In this document: positions 1 through 8,332 of the stretch, piece by piece
How the letters are laid out: each line of letters starts with the position of its first letter
Numbering within the stretch: the stretch's first letter is position 1
Assembly: GCF_036227105.1 (NCBI RefSeq)
Contig: NZ_CP109434.1
Coordinates: forward strand, 9,024,501 to 9,088,500
Direction of reading: 5' to 3'
Source: Amycolatopsis sp. NBC_01488
GTDB lineage: Bacteria; Actinomycetota; Actinomycetes; Mycobacteriales; Pseudonocardiaceae
Length of the DNA stretch: 64,000 bases
The notes under the pieces: generated by a model
Told to the model about the DNA's origin: nothing
The model's database searches: none
What the model saw: the letters and a program-made list of their open reading frames with translations, nothing else
Translations under genes and position numbers: made by a program

Positions 1-115
1 CCAGCCCGTCCTTCTGGGGCAGCTCCGCCTGGGCCACCGCGGCCAGCCGGGCCCCGCCCGGCAGCCAGCGCACCCCGGACAGGTCGAGCTGCCCGCCGTC
101 GATCCCCGAAGACAT
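1..115 (-). CDS. Hypothetical protein, N-terminal fragment cut by window edge
   Basis: Only the first 38 codons are inside the window. The reading frame opens at an ATG and reads MSSGIDGGQLDLSGVRWLPG, continuing through an alanine-rich stretch to AELPQKDGL at the edge. The start lies 8 bases downstream of the stop of the glutamine-synthetase-family gene on the same strand, so the two are probably co-transcribed. I do not recognise the family from this piece and assign no function. There is no signal peptide or membrane segment in the visible part. Confidence 0.55.
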   Translation of the reverse strand, partial: MSSGIDGGQLDLSGVRWLPGGARLAAVAQAELPQKDGL

Positions 116-123
116 CGGTCCCC

Positions 124-1476
124 TCAGTAGCGCCACAGGTGGGCGGCGACGATCTCGTCGGCCGTGCGGTCGGCCGCCCACGCCGCGTCGGACGCCCGGA
201 CCGCGCGGAAGGCGCCCAGCAGGTCGTCCCCGAGCACCCCGGCGACGCGCGGTGAAGCGATGAGGGCGGCGTCCTGTCCGGCGGTGTCCGCGGGCAGCCG
301 GTGCACCCCGCGCGTCTCGCGTTCGCCGTCGGTCCAGCCGCCCGGATCCTCGGCGATCGGCTCGGGCAGCGCGGCGGCGTCTTCGATCCCGGCCATCCCG
401 GCGGCCAGCACCACGGCCAGGGCGAGGTAGGGGTTGGCGGACGCGTCGGACGTCTTGAGCTCGACGTTCGCGTGGTCGGCGCCCAGCAGCGGCGAACCCG
501 GGACGTACCGAAGCGGCGCTTCGCGATTCTCGACGCCCCAGAACGCGTACGCGCCCGCGAAGAAGCCGGGGCGCAGGCGCAGGGTCGACGGGACGCTCGG
601 CGCGGTGATCGCGGTGAGCGCCGGCAGGTCGCGCAGCAGGCCGGCGAGGTAGGCGGCGCCGTCGCCGTCGGGCCGCCCGTCGCCGTCCAGCAGGTTGCGC
701 CCCTTCCGGCGGACGGAGGTGTGCAGGTGCCAGCCGTTGCCGGCCGCGCCGAGCCCGATCAGCGGCGCGAAGCTGACGACGAGGCCGTGCGCGTGCGCGG
801 CGGCGTGGATGGTCTGGCGGGCCAGCAGCTGGTCGTCGGCGGCGGCGACCGGATCGGTGGCGGCCAGCGACAGCTCGAGCTGCGCGACGCCGTACTCGGC
901 GTGCAGCTGGCCGATCCGCAGGCCGTTGGCGGCGAAGTCGCGCAGGAGAGCGGCGACGAAGTCGTCGAGGCCGACGAGGGCGTGCGGGCTGTAGGCCGGC
1001 CCGGGATGCCCGGGCGAGCTGACGACGTCGGTGCTGCCCGCCGGGGCGACGGCGAACTCGATCTCGTAGCCGGCCCGGAACTCCAGCCCGCGCCGCGCAG
1101 CCTCGGCGACCTGCGCTTCGAGGACGGCACGCTGGCAGTAGGGCCAGGGCTCGCCGCTCTGCGTGAGCTGCCGGACGGGCGCCCAGGCGAGCGCGGGCTG
1201 CCCGGCGAGCCGCCGCAGCCGCTCGACGACGGGCACGAGCCGGATGTCCCCGGACGGCGTGGCGAGGCCGGCGTGCCCGTAGGTGATGGCGTCGTGGCTG
1301 TCGAAGACGGCGAAGAGCGAGGTGGCCCCGACCCCCCGCGTGGCGGCATCGGCGAGCCCGCCGACGGGCACGATGCGCGAGCGCGGGATGCCGTTGTTGT
1401 CCGCCCAGGCGAGGTGCACACCCCCCACTCCGGCCGCGGCGAAGTCCTTCGCCGCCGCCGACGCCGCCTTGGTCAT
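124..1476 (-). CDS. Glutamine synthetase family protein (gamma-glutamyl ligase type)
   Basis: This 450-residue protein belongs to the glutamine synthetase fold, whose members join an amine to the gamma-carboxyl of glutamate using ATP. Visible marks are the glutamate-rich metal motif YEIEF near residue 137, NGWHLHTS near 260 in place of the usual NG-M-H segment, REAPLRYVPG near 330, and ANPYLALA in the C-terminal third. The adenylylation loop of GlnA is not seen, and divergence suggests a FluG/PuuA-like ligase acting on a polyamine or other amine rather than ammonia assimilation. The ATG at 1476 was chosen because AGGAGG sits just upstream; a longer reading frame reaches 1722 but its N-terminus looks non-coding. 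It probably shares a transcript with the gene ending at the left edge. Confidence 0.85.
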   Translation of the reverse strand: MTKAASAAAKDFAAAGVGGVHLAWADNNGIPRSRIVPVGGLADAATRGVGATSLFAVFDSHDAITYGHAGLATPSGDIRLVPVVERLRRLAGQPALAWAPVRQLTQSGEPWPYCQRAVLEAQVAEAARRGLEFRAGYEIEFAVAPAGSTDVVSSPGHPGPAYSPHALVGLDDFVAALLRDFAANGLRIGQLHAEYGVAQLELSLAATDPVAAADDQLLARQTIHAAAHAHGLVVSFAPLIGLGAAGNGWHLHTSVRRKGRNLLDGDGRPDGDGAAYLAGLLRDLPALTAITAPSVPSTLRLRPGFFAGAYAFWGVENREAPLRYVPGSPLLGADHANVELKTSDASANPYLALAVVLAAGMAGIEDAAALPEPIAEDPGGWTDGERETRGVHRLPADTAGQDAALIASPRVAGVLGDDLLGAFRAVRASDAAWAADRTADEIVAAHLWRY

Positions 1477-1621
1477 GGCCACCCGCCTCCTGCCGCCCGG
1501 CCCAGTATCCCGGTCGGGCGTGATGGAGGCCATCACGATCCGGCCCCGCCCGGCGCCCCGGCCGCAGAGGCGCCCCGGCCGCAGGAGGGCCCTGCGAGCA
1601 GCCGACCCGGCCACGAGCACG

Positions 1622-1745
1622 CCCCGCCCTTCCCTGGGGGGGCGGCCCCGCTTCCAGCGTATCGGCGGCCCCCGACGAAAAGTCCGGAACGGCAGTGGTC
1701 GGGGGCTGGTTGTCCACATCACGGGCAGGCTGTGGGCAACCGGCT
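1622..1745 (+). repeat. Dispersed 124-bp intergenic element, copy A
   Basis: This is one of two diverged copies (the other at 54170-54290) in the same orientation. It opens with a GC hairpin, CCGCCC-N-GGGCGG (1625-1645), followed by a TCCAG-TATCGGCGG stretch. It closes with two head-to-head 9-mers, TTGTCCACA (1710-1718) and TGTGGGCAA (1731-1739), separated by 12 bases. TTGTCCACA equals the actinobacterial DnaA-box consensus. The element fills part of the 568-base gap between the ligase gene and the EamA gene. I see no gene in the rest of that gap (1477-1621 and 1746-2044), only GC-rich sequence with repeated CACCGACCGCGCCCGCCGG blocks. Confidence 0.6.
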
Positions 1746-2044
1746 CGGCCAGGGCCGCCGCAGTCTGGGCTCGAGGCCGCCAGCTGCACCACGGCCGAGC
1801 CGAGCGGAACCCTCAGCTTGGCGGCTCCGGCACCGACCGCGCCCGCCGGCTGCGGCGGGTTCGACCGCCCCAACCAACCTGCACACCCCTAAACCGTCGA
1901 TCTCGCCACTCCGGCACCGACCGCGCCCGCCGGCCACGGCGGGCTCAGTCCGGTCCCGGCACCGGCCGAACCCGCCACCGACCGACCCCACCACCCACGG
2001 CGGCGGCGTCAGCCCAACCCCACACCGACCGAACCCGGCAGACC

Positions 2045-2917
2045 TCAGCTCGGCGGTTCCGGCACCGGCCGCCCGACCTCGTCCCGGCTCCGCAACGCAA
2101 CCCCGCCGACCACCGCCAGCGTCCCCAACGCCTCCACCAGCGACGGCACCTGCCCCAGCACCACGAACCCCATCACCCCCGCCGTGACCGGCAGCAACGC
2201 CAGCAGCACCGCGAACCGGGCCTGCCCCACCCTCCGCAGCACGACCTGATCGAGCGCATAAGGCACCACCGTCGACAGCACCCCGACCCCCACCCCGAGC
2301 AGCAGCATCCGTGGCGAAGACCACACCTCGCCGATTCCGAAGGCCAGCGGGGACAGCGCCACCGTCGCCGCCGCGAAGCCGATCGCCAGGCTGTCGATAC
2401 CCGATCCCTCGGCCGAGGCCACGCGCTTGCCCAGCAGGATGTAGCCCGCCCAGGCCGCCGCCGCGGCCAGGGCGAACACCACACCCGACACCGAACCCGC
2501 GAGCTGGACGTCCGCGATCGCCGCCACGCCGCACGCCACCAGGACCACCGCCAGCACGTCCCGCAGCGTCCGGGACCCCAGCGCGGCCACCAGGACCGGG
2601 CCGGCGAACTCCATCGCCACCACCGTCCCCAGCGGGAGGCGGGCGATCGCTTCGTAGAAGAGCACGTTCATGCCCGCCGTCACGACGCCGAAGACGATCG
2701 CCAGCAGCAGCCGGCGGCCCCGCCACGCGGCCCGCGGCGGGCGCCGCCAGGCCAGGAGCACCACCGCCGCGCCGAGGCAGCGCAGCCACGCCACCCCGGC
2801 GGGCGTCGCGTGGCCGAAAAGATCGACTGCGACGGCCGCTCCGGCGTACATGGAAATTCCGCTGAGAACGAACAAGAGCGGCGCGGGTACCGCGGAATCC
2901 CGTCGGGGCGTAGTCAC
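2045..2917 (-). CDS. EamA family (RhtA-like) transporter
   Basis: A 290-residue integral membrane protein of the drug/metabolite transporter superfamily with about ten hydrophobic segments arranged as two EamA repeats. The segment around FYEAIARLPLGTVVAMEF, with the following GPVLVAALGSR, is typical of the RhtA (threonine/homoserine exporter) branch. The substrate cannot be told from sequence. The frame can be extended to 2983, but AAGG lies 7-9 bases before the GTG at 2915-2917, so translation as MTTPRRDS is favoured; a GTG at 2926 is the alternative. No neighbour shares its strand closely, so it is probably monocistronic. Confidence 0.8.
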   Translation of the reverse strand: MTTPRRDSAVPAPLLFVLSGISMYAGAAVAVDLFGHATPAGVAWLRCLGAAVVLLAWRRPPRAAWRGRRLLLAIVFGVVTAGMNVLFYEAIARLPLGTVVAMEFAGPVLVAALGSRTLRDVLAVVLVACGVAAIADVQLAGSVSGVVFALAAAAAWAGYILLGKRVASAEGSGIDSLAIGFAAATVALSPLAFGIGEVWSSPRMLLLGVGVGVLSTVVPYALDQVVLRRVGQARFAVLLALLPVTAGVMGFVVLGQVPSLVEALGTLAVVGGVALRSRDEVGRPVPEPPS

Positions 2918-3042
2918 CGTGCTCACCTTCCCATGGTGCCTGACCACGGAAAACGTAACTCTCCGGGTATTCGTCTCCTGCATTGCGGGACGCGGCTACG
3001 ACATCCGGGGTAAATCGGCGTGACTCAGGTCCCACCGGCGCG

Positions 3043-3068
3043 GGAACACTTGCGGGCCGCGAAACGTC
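3043..3068 (+). promoter_or_regulatory. Putative ECF-type promoter of the DUF7455 gene
   Basis: GGAAC (3043-3047) is followed after exactly 17 bases by CGTC (3065-3068). This is the classic -35/-10 arrangement for extracytoplasmic-function sigma factors. It would give a leader of about 115 bases before the ATG at 3193. A closely similar arrangement precedes sigB in this window. Confidence 0.4.
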
Positions 3069-3192
3069 TGGAAGAGTGGAAGCACGAACACCGCGGAGCC
3101 GGAGGCGATCGCCGCCACCGGGTCAGTCCCGAAGTGGGCGTAGCTGGATCGATGGCACCGGGCAACCGGTGCCGGGACGGAGGGAGACCCCC

Positions 3193-3369
3193 ATGACAAC
3201 GCCGACGCTCACCCGCCCCGAACTGACCGCCGCCGACCGCTGTGACCGGTGCGGGGCCGCAGCTCAGGTACGCGCCGTCCTCAAGGGCGGCGAGCTTCTC
3301 TTCTGCGGGCACCACGCCCGCGAGCACGAGGCCAAGCTCAAGGAACTGTCCGCCGACATCCAGCGGTAA
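3193..3369 (+). CDS. DUF7455 small zinc-binding protein
   Basis: A 58-residue protein with a compact putative zinc site: CDRCG at residues 17-21 and FCGHHAREH near 37-45. The pattern (two close cysteines, then Cys-x-His-His and His) matches the DUF7455 family, a small actinobacterial group of unknown function often encoded near principal sigma-factor genes. AGGGAG precedes the ATG at 3193 with good spacing. A strong terminator follows 13 bases after the TAA stop, so it is a single-gene transcript. The ECF-like promoter upstream hints at stress control, which is inference. Family assignment is from memory of the motif. Confidence 0.75.
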   Translation: MTTPTLTRPELTAADRCDRCGAAAQVRAVLKGGELLFCGHHAREHEAKLKELSADIQR

Positions 3370-3382
3370 CAACCCAGAACAC

Positions 3383-3422
3383 GCGAAGGCGGCCAGTGCG
3401 CACAGGCACTGGCCGCCTTCGC
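3383..3422 (+). terminator. Rho-independent terminator after DUF7455 gene
   Basis: A perfect 17-base-pair stem (3383-3399 pairing with 3406-3422) with a 6-base loop is followed by ATTTTC. It lies 13 bases after the stop codon. This is the most classical intrinsic terminator in the window. Confidence 0.9.
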
Positions 3423-3520
3423 ATTTTCTGCAACTTGCAAAGTGCTCGAACCCCCACCCGGCGAATGTCACGCTCCGGCCGCGGAATGCCGTGATTGCGG
3501 TCACGTAATCGGACAAGAAA

Positions 3521-4702
3521 TCAGACAGAATCCAGCACGACTTCGAACGCCACTTCGGCCGCGCCCAGCAGCTTCACGTCGGCCCCCAGCGCCGAGCTGA
3601 TGATCCGGGTGCCGCCGACCGCCCGGCTCACCAGGCTGCGCCGGCGGACCTCCGAGCCGACGTGCCGCAGCACCGCCTCCGGCAGCACCGTCAGCAGGTC
3701 GCCGAGGATCACCAGCTGCGGGCCGAGCAGGTTGACGACGTTGATCAGCCCCAGCGTCAGCCATTCGGCGAACTCCGCGAGCCGCGTCAGCGCCGCCTCC
3801 GGGTCCCGCCCCAGCTCGCGCAGCTCGAACAGGATCGCCCCGCGCGGGGTGTCCTCCGGCAGGCCGAGCGCGCGGCACAGCGCCGCCTCGCCGACCTCGG
3901 TCTCCCAGCAGCCGCTGCTGCCGCAGTAGCAGGCGCGCCCGTCCGGGCGGATCACCATGTGCCCGATCTCGCCGACGTACCCCGCGCCGCCGCGCAGCGC
4001 CGAGCCTTCGGAGATGACGCCGCCGCCGACCCCGACGTCCGCCGAGATGTACACCACGTCGGACGCGCCGCGGGCCGCCCCGCGCAGGTGCTCGGCGACC
4101 GCACCGAACTCGGCGTCGTTGCCGACCAGGATCGGGATCTGCAGCACCCCGCCGAGCCGTTCGCCGAGCGCGACGTCGGTCCAGCGCAGGTTCGGGGCCT
4201 CGTGCACGTACCCGTCGGCCCGCCGGATGACGCCGGGCACCGACACCCCGGCCGCCACCGGGGTCACGTCGAGGTCGCCGGCCAGGATGGCCGTCGACTC
4301 GATGACGTGCGTGATGACCTCGTCGGGCTGGCCCATCCGGCCCCGCAGGTTCCAGCTGTTGCGGCCCAGGATCTGGCCGCCCAGCCCGACCAGCGCGATC
4401 GCGACGTGCTCGACCTGCAGGTCGACCGCGAGCACGACCGCCGCGTGCGGCTGGGGCAGGACCAGGAGCGAGGGGCGGCCCGCCCCTCGTCCCGGCCTCG
4501 GCACCTTCTCCTCGACGACGCCGGCTTCGGCGAGCCCGTCGACGAGGGTCTTGATCGTGCTCCGGTTGAGCCCCAGCTCGGCGGCCAGGGTCGCCCGGGT
4601 GCTCGGCCCGCCGACGTGCAGCAGGCGGAGCAGGGTCGTGCGGTTGTGCCGGCGCACCTCGTCCGGTCGCGCGACGGGTGAGCTGGACACGGGCTTGATC
4701 AT
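3521..4702 (-). CDS. ROK family transcriptional regulator
   Basis: This 393-residue protein has an N-terminal winged helix-turn-helix (LGLNRSTIKTLVDGLAEAG near residues 44-62). A ROK sugar-kinase-like domain follows, with the zinc motif CYCGSSGCWETE near residue 250. NagC/XylR-type ROK repressors sense a sugar and control uptake genes. It is the last gene of the sugar ABC transporter set, starting 11 bases after the permease stop, so it most likely represses that operon. A perfect 11-base dyad upstream of the binding-protein gene (8333-8359) is the best operator candidate. The kinase catalytic Asp is not obvious, as expected for a regulator. No clear Shine-Dalgarno is seen at 4702. Confidence 0.88.
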   Translation of the reverse strand: MIKPVSSSPVARPDEVRRHNRTTLLRLLHVGGPSTRATLAAELGLNRSTIKTLVDGLAEAGVVEEKVPRPGRGAGRPSLLVLPQPHAAVVLAVDLQVEHVAIALVGLGGQILGRNSWNLRGRMGQPDEVITHVIESTAILAGDLDVTPVAAGVSVPGVIRRADGYVHEAPNLRWTDVALGERLGGVLQIPILVGNDAEFGAVAEHLRGAARGASDVVYISADVGVGGGVISEGSALRGGAGYVGEIGHMVIRPDGRACYCGSSGCWETEVGEAALCRALGLPEDTPRGAILFELRELGRDPEAALTRLAEFAEWLTLGLINVVNLLGPQLVILGDLLTVLPEAVLRHVGSEVRRRSLVSRAVGGTRIISSALGADVKLLGAAEVAFEVVLDSV

Positions 4703-4713
4703 CCCATGCTGGT

Positions 4714-6201
4714 TCAGCGAGTCGACGCAGCCGCGCGGCGCCGGGACAGCGCGTCGACCGTGGCGGCGAGGAGCAGGACCAGACCGGTGACGATGTTGAC
4801 CACCGCAGCCGGCTGCTTGAGCAGGCCCAGGCCGTTGATGACCACGGCGATCACCAGGCCGCCGACGACGGCGTCGGAGACCCGGCCCTTGCCGCCGAAC
4901 AGCGACGTGCCGCCGATGACGGCCGAACCCACCGCGAACAGCAGCGTGTTGAGGCCACCGGACTGCGGGCTGACCGAACCGACCTTCGACGCGGCGACGA
5001 TGCCGCCGATGGCCGCGACCGCCGAGCCGATGACGAACACGCTCGCGCGGATCTTCGGCACGTCGATGCCGGCGCGGCGCGCGGCTTCCTTGTTGCCGCC
5101 GACCGCGTAGACGAACCGGCCGTACCGGGTCCGGTTGAGCACGTAGGTCCCGGCCACCAGCAGCACCAGCATGATCGGGATGACGTACGGGACGCCCTCG
5201 ATCGTGACGACGGTCTTGTTCGGCGAGCGGTTGAACGTCAGCAGCCAGGTGCCGACCGCGGACAGCACGACGAGCGCGCCGACCTTGATCATCACCAGCG
5301 CCGTCGGCTGCACGACCAGGCCGCGCTGGAGCCGCCGGAAGTGGCTGAGCAACGTGACCAGCGCGAAGCCGCCCGCGGCGACGAGGAAGAAGATCCAGCT
5401 GCCCAGGACGTTCAGGTTGCCGTTGGCGATCTTGTACAGCACGTCCGAGTTGGTGATGCCGATCGTGCCGCCTTCACCGATGAACTGCAGCAGGACGCCC
5501 TGCCACACGATGAACAGCGCCAGCGTCACCACGAAGGACGGCATGCCGATCTTCGACACCAGGAAGCCGGTGATGCAGCCGATCGCGGTGCCGACGCAGA
5601 TCGCCAGCAGGATCTCCAGCCAGGCGTTGGCGGGGACACCGATCGCGACGATCAGCAAGCCGACCAGCGACAACGCGGCGCCGGCCCAGATCCGCTGGTA
5701 CGCCGACAGCAGCATGGCCGCGGCGAGGACCGCGATGAACGTGATGAAGACGCCGGAGCCCATGGAGCCCAGCAGGTTCCCGGCGTGCACGTAGTGCAGG
5801 GCCATCACCGACGCGGCGGTGCCCGAGGCGACACCGGCCGCGAGGTCGATTTCGCCGAGCAGCAGCACGAAGACGATGCCCATCGCGATGATGATCACGC
5901 CGGCGCCCTGCGGGAAGACGTTGGCGATGTTGGCGAGGGTGAGGAAGTTGTCCGACAGCGCGCTGAACAGGATGACGAGCACGAGCAGGCCGAACAGCGA
6001 CGGCAGCGCGCCGAGCTCGCCGGCCCGCAGGCGGGCGAAGTAGTCGCGGACCGCTTCGCCGGTTGACATCGATGTCGTGTCGATCCCGAAGTCGGTGATC
6101 GCCGCGGTGGCGGTCTGGGTCTGCGCGAGCGCTTCGGCGGGGCTGCCGACCTCGTGCTTGGCGGGAGTTTCAGTCATTTCCGGATCTTTCTTCGCGCTCA
6201 C
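4714..6201 (-). CDS. Sugar ABC transporter permease (CUT2, XylH-like)
   Basis: A 495-residue polytopic membrane protein of the BPD_transp_2 (CUT2) family that forms the channel for monosaccharide import. About 60 cytoplasmic residues precede the first membrane segment (LPSLFGLLVLVILFSAL). The EIDLAAGVASG segment near 125 and the IGGTSLFGGKGRVSDAVVGG loop near the C-terminus are family marks. It is longer than typical RbsC/XylH (320-400), with extra central membrane segments. The GTG start at 6201 overlaps the ATPase stop (GTGA), indicating translational coupling. Substrate is likely xylose or another pentose/hexose by resemblance only. Confidence 0.9.
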   Translation of the reverse strand: MSAKKDPEMTETPAKHEVGSPAEALAQTQTATAAITDFGIDTTSMSTGEAVRDYFARLRAGELGALPSLFGLLVLVILFSALSDNFLTLANIANVFPQGAGVIIIAMGIVFVLLLGEIDLAAGVASGTAASVMALHYVHAGNLLGSMGSGVFITFIAVLAAAMLLSAYQRIWAGAALSLVGLLIVAIGVPANAWLEILLAICVGTAIGCITGFLVSKIGMPSFVVTLALFIVWQGVLLQFIGEGGTIGITNSDVLYKIANGNLNVLGSWIFFLVAAGGFALVTLLSHFRRLQRGLVVQPTALVMIKVGALVVLSAVGTWLLTFNRSPNKTVVTIEGVPYVIPIMLVLLVAGTYVLNRTRYGRFVYAVGGNKEAARRAGIDVPKIRASVFVIGSAVAAIGGIVAASKVGSVSPQSGGLNTLLFAVGSAVIGGTSLFGGKGRVSDAVVGGLVIAVVINGLGLLKQPAAVVNIVTGLVLLLAATVDALSRRRAAASTR

Positions 6202-6971
6202 AGGACGACGGCTTCGGGCCGGGCCAGGCCAAGGTCACCGGAGCGACCCGCGGTGATCAGCTCCACGACCTGGCCGTGGCTGACGTCCTTGGTGTGCACC
6301 TCGGCGACGAGCCGGCCGAGGTACAGCACGGCGATGCGGTCGGCGACCTCGAACACGTCGGCCATGTTGTGGCTGATCAGCACGACGCCCAGGCCCTGTT
6401 CGGCGAGCCTGCGGACGAGGTCGAGCACCTGACGGGTCTGCGCGACACCGAGGGCGGCGGTCGGTTCGTCGAGGACGACGACCTTGCTGTTCCACAGCAC
6501 CGACTTCGCGATGGCGACCGTCTGCCGCTGACCACCGGACAGCGAGGAGACCGGGGTGCGCACGGACTTGACCGTGCGGACCGAGAGCGAGGCCAGCGTT
6601 TCGCGGGCGGCCTTCTCCATGCTGGCCTCGTCCAGCTTCCACGAGCTGCCGCGCTCGCGGCCGAGGAACATGTTCTGGACGATGTCGAGGTTGTCGGCAA
6701 GCGCCAGGTCCTGGTAGACGACCTCGATCCCGAGGTCGGCCGCGTCCTTCGGACCGCGGATGTGGGCGTCCTGACCGTTGAACCGCACGGCCCCCGAGTC
6801 GTACGGGTGGATGCCGGCGATGCACTTGACGAGGGTCGACTTGCCGGCGCCGTTGTCGCCGACCAGGGCGGTCACTTCGCCCGCACGCACGTCGAAGTCC
6901 ACGTCGTGGAGGACGTGGACGGGGCCGAAGCTCTTGTTCAGGCCCTTGATCTCGAGAATGGGCTCACTCAT
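6198..6971 (-). CDS. Sugar ABC transporter ATP-binding protein (XylG-like, single domain)
   Basis: A 257-residue ABC ATPase energising the CUT2 importer. Walker A is GDNGAGKST near residue 36, the Q-loop VVYQDLALADN near 84, signature LSGGQRQ near 141, Walker B KVVVLDEPTAAL near 162, and the switch histidine in LISHN. Most CUT2 ATPases are fused tandem domains of about 500 residues; this one is a single half, so it should work as a homodimer. Start 6971 (MSEPILEIKG) is preferred. An ATG nine bases upstream at 6980 is possible, with GGAG lying between the two spacing optima. Its stop overlaps the permease start. Confidence 0.9.
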   Translation of the reverse strand: MSEPILEIKGLNKSFGPVHVLHDVDFDVRAGEVTALVGDNGAGKSTLVKCIAGIHPYDSGAVRFNGQDAHIRGPKDAADLGIEVVYQDLALADNLDIVQNMFLGRERGSSWKLDEASMEKAARETLASLSVRTVKSVRTPVSSLSGGQRQTVAIAKSVLWNSKVVVLDEPTAALGVAQTRQVLDLVRRLAEQGLGVVLISHNMADVFEVADRIAVLYLGRLVAEVHTKDVSHGQVVELITAGRSGDLGLARPEAVVL

Positions 6972-7031
6972 GGATGGCATTTCTCCGAATTTGTCATGCC
7001 CCTGTGCCGCCGCGCTTGGGGGAGTGGGGAC

Positions 7032-7070
7032 CGGGCCGGGACGCGCCGTCGGGGTGCGCGTCCCGGCCCG
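7032..7070 (-). terminator. Intra-operon hairpin between binding-protein and ATPase genes
   Basis: A perfect 15-base-pair GC stem (7032-7046 with 7056-7070) and a 9-base loop lie in the 124-base gap after the binding-protein stop. There is no T-run, so it may attenuate or protect the 3' end rather than fully terminate. This gives excess binding protein in many ABC operons. Confidence 0.65.
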
Positions 7071-7095
7071 GCTGTTCATGGGTGGTGCGGGCGGC

Positions 7096-8232
7096 TCAGG
7101 AGATGCCGAGCGAGCTGCACTTGGCGGCGAGGTCGCCACCGCAGATCTCGGCAGCCTTCACGTAGCCCTGGGTCACGACGGTCTTGATGTCCTTCGCCAG
7201 GATCGTCGTCGGCGTGAGCAGCACGGACTTGATGTCCCGGTTGTTCTTCGGGTCGTGCAGCTTGCCCGTCGCGATGGCGTCCGCGCCGGCGGTGTCGCCC
7301 TTGGCGAGGGCGGCGGCCAGCTTGGCGGTGGACTCGGCTTCTTCCTTGATCGGCTTGAAGACCGTCATGTACTGGTCGCCGCGCATGACCGCCATCAGGC
7401 CGTCGGCGGTGGCGTCCTGGCCGGTGACCGGGACCTTCCCGTTGAGGCCGTTCTTCTTGAGGATGGTGATGACCGCGCCGGCCAGGCCGTCGTTCGCCGC
7501 GACGACGCCGTCGACCTTGCCGCCGTTGGCGGTGAAGATCTGCTCGAACGTCGTGCCGCCGAGCTGGTTGTCCCAGTCGTTGATCGGCTGCTTCTGGATG
7601 CGCTTCAGCGTGCCCGCCGAGAACAGCGGCTCGAGGACGGAGTCCTGGCCCTTGGTGAACAGCGTGGCGTTGTTGTCGGTCGGGGCGCCCTCGATCTGGA
7701 CGACGCCCGCGCCCGGCTTGCTCTTCAGCGCGTCCGCCATGGCCTGGCCCTGCAGCTGGCCGACCTTCTCGTTGTCGAACGACACGTAGTAGTCGGCGGA
7801 CCCGCCGAGGCTCGGCCGGTCGTAGTCGATGACCGGGATGCCGGCGGTCTTGGCCTTGGCCTCGACGGCGGCACCGACGGCGGGGTCGCCCGGGGCGATG
7901 ACCAGGACCTTGACGCCGGAGCTGATGAAGCCGTCGGCCAGGGTCGAGAACTTCTGGTTGTCACCCTGGGCGTTCTGTACGTCGACCTCGAAGCCCTGTG
8001 CCGTCAGCGCGGCCTGCAGCATCGGCTTGTCGAACGCCTCCCAGCGGGCCGACGTGGCGGTCTCCGGCAGGATGACACCGACCTTGCCGCTGGCGCCGCC
8101 GGCGGCCGGCGCGGAGGAGGAAGCGGAGCTGCTCCCCGTGCCCCCGCTGTTTGAACTGTTGGCACCGCAAGCGGTCAGCACCAGGCCGGTGCTCACCGTG
8201 GCGGCGAGGAGGGTAAGGGTTCTGCTGCGCAT
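7096..8232 (-). CDS. Sugar ABC transporter substrate-binding lipoprotein (XylF-like)
   Basis: A 378-residue lipoprotein that captures sugar outside the membrane for the CUT2 importer. The N-terminus has a lipoprotein signal ending LVLTAC at residue 22, a serine/glycine-rich linker, then a periplasmic-binding-protein-like I domain (KVGVILPETATSARWEAFDK). Recognisable stretches are VIDYDRPSLGG, YVSFDNEKVG and VPVTGQDATADGLM, close to xylose-binding proteins. GAAGGA lies just upstream of the ATG at 8232; the frame runs further upstream but without a plausible start. It is the first gene of the operon binding protein-ATPase-permease-ROK, under the 8333-8359 dyad. Confidence 0.9.
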   Translation of the reverse strand: MRSRTLTLLAATVSTGLVLTACGANSSNSGGTGSSSASSSAPAAGGASGKVGVILPETATSARWEAFDKPMLQAALTAQGFEVDVQNAQGDNQKFSTLADGFISSGVKVLVIAPGDPAVGAAVEAKAKTAGIPVIDYDRPSLGGSADYYVSFDNEKVGQLQGQAMADALKSKPGAGVVQIEGAPTDNNATLFTKGQDSVLEPLFSAGTLKRIQKQPINDWDNQLGGTTFEQIFTANGGKVDGVVAANDGLAGAVITILKKNGLNGKVPVTGQDATADGLMAVMRGDQYMTVFKPIKEEAESTAKLAAALAKGDTAGADAIATGKLHDPKNNRDIKSVLLTPTTILAKDIKTVVTQGYVKAAEICGGDLAAKCSSLGIS

Positions 8233-8332
8233 CCTCGTTCCTTCCGGATCCAAGCATTGGTGACGAGTGGGCCGTCGACGTCGTCTCGGGCCCTGCGAGG
8301 CGGCGATCCGGAGGGTCCCGGCGCACCGACGC

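Noticed and set aside
301..2187. Long + strand frame opposite the glutamine-synthetase-family gene
   Set aside because: Codon bias follows the minus strand. The product is Arg/Pro/Gly-rich without a domain, the usual shadow of GC-rich coding DNA.
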